A stretch of 64,000 nt of DNA from Anoxybacillus amylolyticus. GTDB taxonomy: Bacteria; Bacillota; Bacilli; Bacillales; Anoxybacillaceae. This document shows positions 57,037-64,000 of the stretch, piece by piece (positions within the stretch are counted from its first letter, which is position 1; every line of letters begins with the position of its first letter). The notes below the pieces were generated by a model. That model saw nothing but the letters and a program-made list of their open reading frames with translations, did not search any database and was not told the DNA's origin. Made by a program: the position numbers and the translations under genes. The DNA lies in contig NZ_CP015438.1 in the NCBI RefSeq assembly GCF_001634285.1, positions 430,501 through 494,500 on the forward strand, in the 5' to 3' direction.

Positions 57037-58253
57037 TGCGAATTATTTATTTATGTCAACATTTCCCACCAGAAACGGGCGCACCGCAAATTCGGGTGTA
57101 TGAGGTTAGTAAAGAGCTAATCAAACGCGGACATCAAGTGGAGGTGTTGACGGCGTTCCCACATCATCCGAAAGGGGTTATTCCAGAAGAGTACCGCGGG
57201 ATGTTTTATTTATTTGAGGAATGGGACGGCATTCCCGTTCATCGGACGTGGATTTACCCATCGCCAAAAGGTAGTTTTTGGAAAAGACTGGCGTCGTATT
57301 TTTCATTTACATTTAGTTCCTTTTATTCGCTTTGGAGGGCGAAACCGACTGATGTGATCATTTGTAATTCCCCACCACTATTTTTGGGGATTACTGGATA
57401 TATTGGTGCAAAATTAAAGCGAGCGAAGTTTGTATTCAACGTAGCCGACATTTGGCCGGAATCAGCGGTCGAATTAGGAATTTTAAAAAATAAAACGTTC
57501 ATTCGGATGGCAACATGGCTTGAACATTTTTTATATAAAAAATCATGGAAAATCGCGACGGCAACGGAAGGCATTCGCGAGTATATGATCAAACATGGAA
57601 AACCGGCGAAAGATGTATTTTTATTGCCAAACGGCGTCAATACCGACGTGTTTCGCCCGCTTCCAAAAAGCGAAGCGCTCGTTAAAGAGATTGGATTAGA
57701 GGGGAAAATCGTCTTTACGTATGCTGGAACGATGGGGTATGCCCAAGGGCTAGATGCCGTGTTAGAGGCAGCAGCTTTGTTGAAAAACGAGCACCCGAAC
57801 GTTCACTTTTTATTTGTCGGAGACGGGCAAGAACGGGAGAAGTTAATGAAAATGAAAGAAGCTCTTCAGCTGGATAACGTGACCTTTTACGGCTCAGTGC
57901 CAGTTGCGAAAATGCCGGAAATTTTTTCGATTTCGGATTACAGCATTGTTTCGCTGCGTAACATTGATTTATTTAAAGGAGCGCGTCCATCAAAAATTTT
58001 CCCAGCGCTTGCGACAGGTACGCCAGTACTTTATTGCGGAGAAGGCGAGAGTGCGCAAATTTTATTGACGCATCACTGCGGGCGAATTGCGCCGCCAGAA
58101 AATCCAGAAGGAATTGCAGCGGAAATTCGCAACTTGCTTTCTATTTCCATTGAAGAATATAAGACGATGTCAGAGAACGGGAGAAAATTAGCTGTTGAGG
58201 AATATTCGTGGATTCGCATTGTGGATGATTTACTACAACATCTTTCAGAATAG
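57033..58253 (+). CDS. WbuB-type GT4 glycosyltransferase
   Basis: A 406-residue GT-B enzyme of the WbuB group: IYLCQHFPPETGAPQIRVYE, then VFNVADIWPESAVELG, LPNGVNTDVFRP, YAGTMGYAQGLDAVLEAA, and a C-terminal GARPSKIFPALATGTPVLYC. WbuB-like enzymes usually transfer an amino- or acetamido-sugar, consistent with the operon's predicted product. Overlaps gtaB by four bases; a terminator follows directly, so this ends the operon. Confidence 0.9.
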   Translation: MMRIIYLCQHFPPETGAPQIRVYEVSKELIKRGHQVEVLTAFPHHPKGVIPEEYRGMFYLFEEWDGIPVHRTWIYPSPKGSFWKRLASYFSFTFSSFYSLWRAKPTDVIICNSPPLFLGITGYIGAKLKRAKFVFNVADIWPESAVELGILKNKTFIRMATWLEHFLYKKSWKIATATEGIREYMIKHGKPAKDVFLLPNGVNTDVFRPLPKSEALVKEIGLEGKIVFTYAGTMGYAQGLDAVLEAAALLKNEHPNVHFLFVGDGQEREKLMKMKEALQLDNVTFYGSVPVAKMPEIFSISDYSIVSLRNIDLFKGARPSKIFPALATGTPVLYCGEGESAQILLTHHCGRIAPPENPEGIAAEIRNLLSISIEEYKTMSENGRKLAVEEYSWIRIVDDLLQHLSE

Positions 58254-58257
58254 AAAG

Positions 58258-58289
58258 AGAGCCTAGGGTGATCGCCTAGGCTCTTTTAT
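58258..58289. terminator. Bidirectional terminator ending the polymer operon
   Basis: AGAGCCTAGG (58258-58267) pairs perfectly with CCTAGGCTCT (58275-58284), then TTT. The A-rich left side lets it serve the convergent minus-strand SpoIID-like gene too. Confidence 0.85.
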
Positions 58290-59614
58290 TTAGAAACAAC
58301 AGCCCCTTTGAAGTAGTATTGCAAAATTTGTTCGGCTTTCCATCCGCGTTCTGCAAACGCTTTTGCTCCGTATTGGCTCATGCCAATGCGATGTCCCCAA
58401 CCTTTTCCATTAACAGTGACCGAAGTGACGGTACCAATTGAGGAAGGAATAGTAGTTACCCCATCCGCCGTTTGTACTTGGACGTTTCCTGCATCTGAAA
58501 TTGATTGAACGCCGACTGCCGTTTGGACTTGCTGTCCAGTTAATGAATATAAAGGTGTTTTCCCAGCCACCGTTTGTACGTATAACCCACCGTCTTTATT
58601 AACCGTAATGGTAAACCAGTTCGAGAGCAGTTTGTTGTAATAGCGAGTATCGTTAATTGGAAATAGACTACGAATGGTACTTTCGTTGCCACTAATCGTT
58701 TTCTCCCCAGCAGAAGTCATTACGGTAACTGCTCCAACTTCGCCGTTTACCCCTTTTTTCGTAATCGATACGTCGTATAAAACGGTGGAAGGGTCAGTAA
58801 AACCGAACGACTGTAAAATAGTAGATGGTGTAAACGAAAATGACCAGTTGCTATGAGGCGATGATTCGTACGGATCACTCACGCTTGTAAGGTAAGGGAA
58901 TAAGGTTTGGTTAGAGTTCCATACGTCGCCAACATTCGCTGTTTTCCCACCGCTTGTCGAGTGGAAAAACGCTTGAATGACTTGACCGTTATATTTGACA
59001 TACAGTCCTTTCGTTTCATCTACTGCTTGATTAGTGCTGTCTTTTTCGCTACTATATCCCCCGTATACTTGTGTGTTTGGGTTAGTAGTTAATGTGCCTT
59101 TTGTTTTTTCCGCATAGCTTCTTGCGGCAATGGCTTGCGCTTTTAATGCTTCTTTTGGCCAAGAAGACGGCATTTCATTTGGTACGACTCCTTTTAAATA
59201 ATCTTCCATGTCGAGTATATTAATCACTTGCAGTTTGTTGGTTTGGCTTTTAATGTCCGCACTGCCTCGATAGAATATGTTGTTTACTTTGAGCAAGGAA
59301 AGGGCATACACTCCTTTTGTTTCTTGAATTGTAAACCCAAGCGTCGAGGTATAAGTTGATGTCCCATAAGAAACAACAATGCCTGTTGGTGTGTATTGAA
59401 CCTCCAACGTCGTGTTTGTACTTAACGGTGTAATCGCACCGTTTTGTTTATTAAAAAGCTGATAGTTTCCATTAATAAAAATAGAAACGGAGTTTCCTTG
59501 ATAGACAAGGACATTGACAGGATTGGCGTATGTTACGACTTCCATTGCTTTTGGCCAAACAGGAAGTGCAAAGAAAACAATGCTGGCAAACAGAAACGAC
59601 AGAAGGTGTTTCAT
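58286..59614 (-). CDS. SpoIID/LytB-domain secreted protein
   Basis: A 442-residue exported protein; signal peptide about 1-24. The SpoIID/LytB domain spans about 130-350: DYLKGVVPNEMPSSWPKEAL with its catalytic-type Glu, AQAIAARSYAEK, then FFHSTSGGKTANVGDVW, with GKGWGHRIGMSQYGAKAFAE near the end. SpoIID is a lytic transglycosylase; LytB of B. subtilis modulates the amidase LytC. It is two bases from the SH3b gene (59617-60282) and close to a LytC-like amidase, so a LytB-type role is likely. Confidence 0.9.
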   Translation of the reverse strand: MKHLLSFLFASIVFFALPVWPKAMEVVTYANPVNVLVYQGNSVSIFINGNYQLFNKQNGAITPLSTNTTLEVQYTPTGIVVSYGTSTYTSTLGFTIQETKGVYALSLLKVNNIFYRGSADIKSQTNKLQVINILDMEDYLKGVVPNEMPSSWPKEALKAQAIAARSYAEKTKGTLTTNPNTQVYGGYSSEKDSTNQAVDETKGLYVKYNGQVIQAFFHSTSGGKTANVGDVWNSNQTLFPYLTSVSDPYESSPHSNWSFSFTPSTILQSFGFTDPSTVLYDVSITKKGVNGEVGAVTVMTSAGEKTISGNESTIRSLFPINDTRYYNKLLSNWFTITVNKDGGLYVQTVAGKTPLYSLTGQQVQTAVGVQSISDAGNVQVQTADGVTTIPSSIGTVTSVTVNGKGWGHRIGMSQYGAKAFAERGWKAEQILQYYFKGAVVSK

Positions 59615-59616
59615 CG

Positions 59617-60282
59617 TTACTTCACCTCGCCTAAATATCCGGCCATCCAGCCTCTTTTCCCATTGTTTGTTTGCACGTTATACCATATTTCGCCTTGGGT
59701 ATTTGTAAATGATTGAATGAATAGCAGCATCGCTCCACGCTCGACCGTTTCGATTATTGGATAAGACGTGCTTGCCCCTTTTCGGATGTTTGTTTTCGCA
59801 ATGGTGACGACTGTTTTTTGGTTACTGATTGCAGTGCCTTTGGTTATCGACACATCGCTGTATGACACCCATCCTTTTACTGTCGACGAAGCTTGCACAT
59901 AATACCATACTCCTTGTGAAGAGGAGAGGGCGCTAATGACTTTTAATGATTCGCCTGCGTTTTTATAGGCAACGATTTTGTAAGATGTGCTTGCTCCGCT
60001 GCGGACAGCTGTTTTGCTTTTTGCTGCATAAACAGTCGACGGCAACGCTGCTTGTTTCGCTAACTGTTGTTTTAAGCTGTCAATTTCTTTTTGTTGGGCA
60101 TCAATTTTTGATTGTAAAGTAGCTATCTGAGTTTTCAGTGGATTTAATTGAGCAGTTACCCAATCGACACTAGCTAAAATGACTTCTTCCGACGCTTTCA
60201 TGACTGTCGGAGTGAAAAAAATCGAACCTGTGACGATTCCGATGGTTAGTCCGAGAGAAATCGTCCATTTTTTTGCGTTCAT
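59617..60282 (-). CDS. Secreted protein with coiled coil and two SH3b domains
   Basis: A 221-residue exported protein. Signal/membrane segment about 10-30; a short coiled coil about 48-75 (IATLQSKIDAQQKEIDSLKQQ); then two SH3b domains (about 85-145, SKTAVRSGASTSYKIVAYK; about 155-220, TNIRKGASTSYPIIETVE). SH3b domains bind peptidoglycan. GGGGGAGGG precedes the ATG. It has no enzyme domain and probably targets or scaffolds the hydrolases on either side of it. Confidence 0.88.
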   Translation of the reverse strand: MNAKKWTISLGLTIGIVTGSIFFTPTVMKASEEVILASVDWVTAQLNPLKTQIATLQSKIDAQQKEIDSLKQQLAKQAALPSTVYAAKSKTAVRSGASTSYKIVAYKNAGESLKVISALSSSQGVWYYVQASSTVKGWVSYSDVSITKGTAISNQKTVVTIAKTNIRKGASTSYPIIETVERGAMLLFIQSFTNTQGEIWYNVQTNNGKRGWMAGYLGEVK

Positions 60283-60330
60283 CGCAAACCCTCCCCCATG
60301 TGGTTAAGTATTTTTTGCCTGAGCGACGTG

Positions 60331-62148
60331 TTAAAAGTTATTAAAATATTGCTCGAGTCCTTGGCGGATACCAACCGCTGCCTTTTGAAGAAACGCTTTC
60401 GTTTTTAGTAATGCTTCTTCATTTGGGTTAGACACATATGCTAATTCTACAAGAATACTAGGTAGCTCATTTTTTCGATTCACATAAAATTTTTGTTCTT
60501 TATAGCCCCGGTTTGGTGTTTTCAGTTGAGCAACGAGCGACTGCTGTACATATTGCGCTAACGTTTTGCTTTTCGGCCCGTTAAAATTAGTAGTGACGTT
60601 GTAGTACGTTGTCGTTCCTGTTGATGTTTTAGCATAAGAGTCTGCATGGATGCTAATAAAGGCATCGTAATCCGAATTGTTCGCGATGGCTGTCCGTTCA
60701 AATAATTCAAGGAAAACGTCTGTGCTTCGTGTTAATGTAACGATGGCGCCAGCTTTTTCTAATTCTTCTTTTAACAGCAATGCAGTATTTAACGTAATCT
60801 CTTTTTCTTTTAAACCAGTTGGACCAATAGCACCCGTGTCATGTCCGCCATGCCCCGGGTCTACAATAATTTTCTTTCCTTTTAAGCCTGTTTGAATGAT
60901 TTTAATCGATAGACGATCGCTGTAATTTCGAATCGTGAACGTATATCCTGGCGAAAATGTCACGATGATAGAAGTACCTGTTTGCTCAATAGACTGTATG
61001 CCGTCAACCGAAAATGCTGGAATATTAGCATACGAAAACGCTCCGGTAATTTTTAGACGATTGCCAGACAATACGGTATACGATACGTTAAAATTGTTCG
61101 TTTTTTTCCATTCTAAGTAGCGATCTCCCTCGTTGTTCTTGATCATCGGTGCAGTAAGACGATTAACAGCAACAGGAGAAACATTTTCTTCTAGTACCCA
61201 GCCTCGTATTCCAGAAGGCGTTTCCACATACAACCATTCGTCCTCATTGTATAGAGACAGGAGACGATCGTTTATGTTTAACATCTGTATTGGCTCGTCT
61301 TCTAACGTTCGGTTGTTTTGGAGTGGAACAGCCGCGTTTTTCGCGTACACATATTTAGGAACTTTGTAGTTTAGTTCAAACTGTGGAAGCCAACCAACAG
61401 TCCCAGACGACGTAGAGACTTTTACCCAGTTGAACAAGGAGTCGATAGCTGTGTCTAGCACAGTGACTTGATCATTTTTTTGGACACTTCCAACAACGGT
61501 AGCGCTTAGAGAAGGAGCGCTGTAAAGAGTAGCCATGTTGGTGATGACAGTTTTTTTGGATGATGTTGTACTGTCAGATGGTGACGATGTAGTTGTGCTA
61601 GCCTTGACAACCGTTTCATGCACCCATCCCGTTTGATTGTTAGAGAGTACGACTTTATACCACTTCCCGCCTTTGGCATCCTTGGAAATAGCGACTGCTT
61701 TTAGTACTGTTCCTTTTTTGAGTTGGGTCAGCACTTTGGCGTTTGTCGAAGGACTTTGACGAACGTTGGCAACGGAAACGTTAATGGATAATTGAGCAGC
61801 GATCGGTTTTTCGCTGCTTAGCCGCGAGTTTTTTACGGCAGTAGTTGTTTTTGCATTAGAAGCGATAGTTTTCACGACTGTTTCGTGCATCCACCCAGTT
61901 TTATTGTTAGCGAGCACGATTTTATACCATTTCCCGCCTTTCGCATCCGTCAACACAGAAACAGCTTTTATTGCTGTTCCTTTTTTTAATTTGGTCACTA
62001 TTTTTGCGCTTATTGTCGGATTTTGCCGGACATTTGCCACAGAAACTTTTACCGATAAAGGATAGGTCTTTGTCGCCGCTTCCGCGGAAGCAAACGTTGA
62101 ACCTAGCAAACTAGCTGCAATCATCGTAGAAGCAATCCACTTTTTCAC
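60331..62148 (-). CDS. N-acetylmuramoyl-L-alanine amidase with SH3b and AMIN-like domains
   Basis: A 605-residue secreted autolysin. Signal peptide about 1-25. Four SH3b-like repeats follow (about 28-330); the first two are near-identical in wording (SVANVRQNPTISAKIVTKLK, SVANVRQSPSTNAKVLTQLK). An AMIN-like domain (about 335-420) precedes the Zn-dependent Amidase_3 domain: VDPGHGGHDTGAIGPTGLKE (His, Glu), ISIHADSYAKTSTGTTTYYN (His), and a final ELAYVSNPNEEALL with Glu. It cuts the MurNAc-L-Ala bond. Position between an LCP gene and the SH3b/SpoIID pair recalls the lytABC-lytR group of B. subtilis. Confidence 0.94.
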   Translation of the reverse strand: MKKWIASTMIAASLLGSTFASAEAATKTYPLSVKVSVANVRQNPTISAKIVTKLKKGTAIKAVSVLTDAKGGKWYKIVLANNKTGWMHETVVKTIASNAKTTTAVKNSRLSSEKPIAAQLSINVSVANVRQSPSTNAKVLTQLKKGTVLKAVAISKDAKGGKWYKVVLSNNQTGWVHETVVKASTTTSSPSDSTTSSKKTVITNMATLYSAPSLSATVVGSVQKNDQVTVLDTAIDSLFNWVKVSTSSGTVGWLPQFELNYKVPKYVYAKNAAVPLQNNRTLEDEPIQMLNINDRLLSLYNEDEWLYVETPSGIRGWVLEENVSPVAVNRLTAPMIKNNEGDRYLEWKKTNNFNVSYTVLSGNRLKITGAFSYANIPAFSVDGIQSIEQTGTSIIVTFSPGYTFTIRNYSDRLSIKIIQTGLKGKKIIVDPGHGGHDTGAIGPTGLKEKEITLNTALLLKEELEKAGAIVTLTRSTDVFLELFERTAIANNSDYDAFISIHADSYAKTSTGTTTYYNVTTNFNGPKSKTLAQYVQQSLVAQLKTPNRGYKEQKFYVNRKNELPSILVELAYVSNPNEEALLKTKAFLQKAAVGIRQGLEQYFNNF

Positions 62149-62228
62149 GCTATCCCTCCGTACCTTAATATTCTCTTATTTTTATAGTAACCGATTTTTG
62201 TCGAAATTTCCAATCGGAAGAAAGTGCT

Positions 62229-62256
62229 AAAAGGGTCCTATGACTGAGGACCCTTT
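62229..62256 (-). terminator. Terminator of the right-hand LCP gene
   Basis: On the minus strand AAAGGGTCCT (62256-62247) pairs with AGGACCCTTTT (62239-62229), 7-base loop, short T-run. Confidence 0.8.
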
Positions 62257-62271
62257 CCATTAAAAAACTAT

Positions 62272-63306
62272 TTAATTAGAAGTTTTGGAATTTTGTTCGC
62301 TACTATTTTGTGTATAAGAGGTGTTTGTGTCTTTTTGTAATGCTTGTTTTAATGTTTCGTTAATTTCCGCCACCGATTGTTCATCTGGAATGTAGTAGTA
62401 AATATGGTCAATGAAATCGTTATACCCTTTTAAATGTAGATTTTCCACAGGGACATCTTTCATTTTTTTGTATAAGTAAATAAACGACAACAAATCAGAA
62501 GGTGGAATATTTGTTCGGACGTTGTCCCCTAAGTTGGCAATCACGTCATCAAGCTTCGGCAGAGAAGTGATTGACGTACTTTTGTCAATAATGGCTCTGA
62601 GAACTTGTTTTTGCCGTTCGTTTCTCCCTAAATCTCCTTTAGGATCGGATTTTCGCATTCGTACGTATGCAAGCGCTTGGTTTCCGTTAAGCTCCATTTC
62701 CCCTTTATGGAACGTATACCATTTTAATGATCTTGTCAGTTGAGCTTTAAAAGTAAATGGTACATCGACTTTCACTCCGCCAAGCGAGTCAACGATTTGT
62801 TCAAATCCTTCAAAATTTGTTGTAATATAATAATCAATCGGCACGTCAATTAATTCGTTGACCGCGGCAATGGTTGCTTCAATGCCGCCATAGCTGTACG
62901 AGTGCGTAATTTTATCTTTTCGCCCTTCTGCTGGAATGTAGACACGCGTGTCGCGCGGAATGCTTAGCACGTACACTTTTTTCGTTACCGGATTAACGGT
63001 TAACAACATAATAACGTCTGAGCGCCCTTTTTCATCATGGTATTGATTTTCGACACCAACGAGCAAAATTGTCATCGGGTCTTTTTTAATCTCAATGTTT
63101 TCATGGGGCTTCTTTTTCAATTTGGAAACATCTAAGGCAGCATATATTTTTTCGCTCGCTCGTTTCGCTTCGGAATAGATTTGGTAGGCGAAAACACTTC
63201 CGATACCAATGAGCAGCAAAAGGACAATCAAAAGAAAAGAGCGAAATCTTTTGTTTTTTTTCTTTTTCTTTTTAACAGTTTTCCTGTTTGTTCTTGAATC
63301 AATCAT
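62272..63306 (-). CDS. LCP family cell-wall polymer ligase (TagU/LytR-like)
   Basis: A 344-residue membrane protein. A very basic N-terminus (KKKKKNKR) and one membrane segment (about 24-44) precede the LCP domain (about 75-330): LLVGVENQYHDEKGRSDVIM, LSIPRDTRVYIP, KITHSYSYGGIEATIAA, YVRMRKSDPKGDLGRNERQK. The motifs parallel those of the LCP fragment at 1-655 but the sequences clearly differ, so these are distinct paralogues. Likely attaches wall polymer to peptidoglycan. Confidence 0.94.
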   Translation of the reverse strand: MIDSRTNRKTVKKKKKKNKRFRSFLLIVLLLLIGIGSVFAYQIYSEAKRASEKIYAALDVSKLKKKPHENIEIKKDPMTILLVGVENQYHDEKGRSDVIMLLTVNPVTKKVYVLSIPRDTRVYIPAEGRKDKITHSYSYGGIEATIAAVNELIDVPIDYYITTNFEGFEQIVDSLGGVKVDVPFTFKAQLTRSLKWYTFHKGEMELNGNQALAYVRMRKSDPKGDLGRNERQKQVLRAIIDKSTSITSLPKLDDVIANLGDNVRTNIPPSDLLSFIYLYKKMKDVPVENLHLKGYNDFIDHIYYYIPDEQSVAEINETLKQALQKDTNTSYTQNSSEQNSKTSN

Positions 63307-63395
63307 AAAAACCCTCTTTTCGGTTGAGAATCGGTCAATGTTTGTACCATCCTCCCATTTTATAAAAAATGAAAGATGGAGTAAATATCCTTTTT

Positions 63396-64000
63396 CTAAA
63401 GTGTTACTTCATTCTCCAAATACTCTGCCATTCCTTCGACAATCTCCACCCTCCCGTTCGTCAAATCGGTGATCCAGTCGATGAACGGTTGTTTGGCAGT
63501 TTCTTCGACGAATACGTCGATCTCGACGCGTTCGAGGTAACGGATGGCTTTGATTGGATAAATGGATGCGCGAAGCTCGTTTTCGACTTTGCCAAGCCAC
63601 GGGTAGTCGATGGTTAGGCGCATGATGCGCATGAGACGGCGTTCGACGATGCCCGCCGCCTTTAGTCCTTCGGAAACGGCTTTGCTGTAAGCGCGGACAA
63701 GCCCGCCGGCACCAAGCTTAATGCCGCCAAAGTAGCGCGTGACGACAGCGACCGTATCTTTCAATCCTTTTTTCTTTAATACGTCAAGCATCGGAACACC
63801 GGCAGTGCCGCTCGGTTCGCCATCATCGTTTGCTTTTTGAATATGGTCGTGTTCGCCAATGAGGTAGGCCGAGCAGTTATGCGTCGCATCCCAATGTCTT
63901 TTTTTAATCGTTTGAATGAATTGTATTGCTTCTTCTTCTGTCGTCGCCCGATTGACATAACAAATGAATCGCGATTTTTCCATCACGATTTCTGCTTCCC
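63396..64000 (-). CDS. YvyE/YigZ (IMPACT) family protein, 5' end off window
   Basis: UPF0029/IMPACT family; eukaryotic IMPACT regulates translation, the bacterial role is unclear. At least 201 codons are visible. The frame stays open past an in-frame GTG/ATG near 63986 to the right edge (EAEIVMEKSRFICYVNR), matching a longer YvyE-type N-terminus, so the true start lies outside. Conserved stretches are HWDATHNCSAYLIGEHDHIQ, KANDDGEPSGTAGVPML and VVTRYFGGIKLGAGGLVRAY. In Bacillus this gene lies near degS-degU and lytR, consistent with the LCP neighbour here. Confidence 0.92.
   Translation of the reverse strand, partial: EAEIVMEKSRFICYVNRATTEEEAIQFIQTIKKRHWDATHNCSAYLIGEHDHIQKANDDGEPSGTAGVPMLDVLKKKGLKDTVAVVTRYFGGIKLGAGGLVRAYSKAVSEGLKAAGIVERRLMRIMRLTIDYPWLGKVENELRASIYPIKAIRYLERVEIDVFVEETAKQPFIDWITDLTNGRVEIVEGMAEYLENEVTL

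Overview
The window looks like a cell-surface locus of a thermophilic, starch-using Bacillaceae bacterium of the Geobacillus/Anoxybacillus group. The evidence is an SbsC-type S-layer gene, an S-layer-glycan-type gene cluster, the SecA2/SlaP pair, a secreted alpha-amylase with a CBM20 domain, a giant amylopullulanase, and a Bacillus-like right edge (LytB-like, LytC-like, LCP and YvyE-like genes). This is judged from protein families only. No rRNA or tRNA gene was seen and no database search was possible.

Layout. 1-2133: a partial LCP wall-polymer ligase and UDP-glucose dehydrogenase. 2207-2986: a small secreted protein carrying an approximately 85-residue domain that recurs in three other secreted proteins of the window. 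3397-7458: an S-layer gene split by a 1363-bp IS4-type insertion sequence (4214-5576). The inverted ends and the 8-bp target duplication can be read exactly, and removing the element restores one open frame of 896 codons plus stop. 7700-21445: a surface-glycan cluster with a TPR protein, O-antigen-ligase-type enzyme, glycosyltransferases, Wzm/Wzt ABC exporter, methyltransferase/double glycosyltransferase, rmlACBD, and an initiating undecaprenyl-phosphate sugar transferase. 21446-24992: an accessory patch with a three-gene cassette between 17-bp direct repeats, two decayed RadC-like copies flanking a PIN-type toxin-antitoxin pair, and a 196-bp palindromic element whose relative lies at 32488-32654.

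24993-32349: divergent alpha-amylase and amylopullulanase genes with cre-like CcpA sites between them. 32757-40205: secreted wall-associated proteins (CAP-domain protein, phosphodiester glycosidase, SbsC-anchor-like protein, S41 protease, NlpC/P60 hydrolase). 40311-43564: slaP and secA2, the dedicated S-layer export system. 43780-58253: a TagO-like initiating transferase and a Wzx/Wzy-type operon with enzymes predicted to make UDP-2,3-diacetamido sugar uronic acid, most likely for the secondary cell wall polymer (SCWP). 58286-64000: SpoIID/LytB-like protein, SH3b protein, amidase, second LCP ligase and YvyE-like protein, all on the minus strand.

How the parts fit. The right-hand operon probably makes the wall polymer and the LCP enzymes probably attach it to peptidoglycan. 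The S-layer protein would bind it through its N-terminal helical domain, SecA2/SlaP would export the S-layer protein, and the left-hand cluster would build its glycan. In the genome sequenced here the S-layer gene itself is broken while the supporting machinery appears intact, so the insertion looks recent. The best candidate for an undescribed component is the shared 'W-D/E-G ... GQIG ... YRVY' domain in four secreted proteins, proposed here as a surface-retention module.
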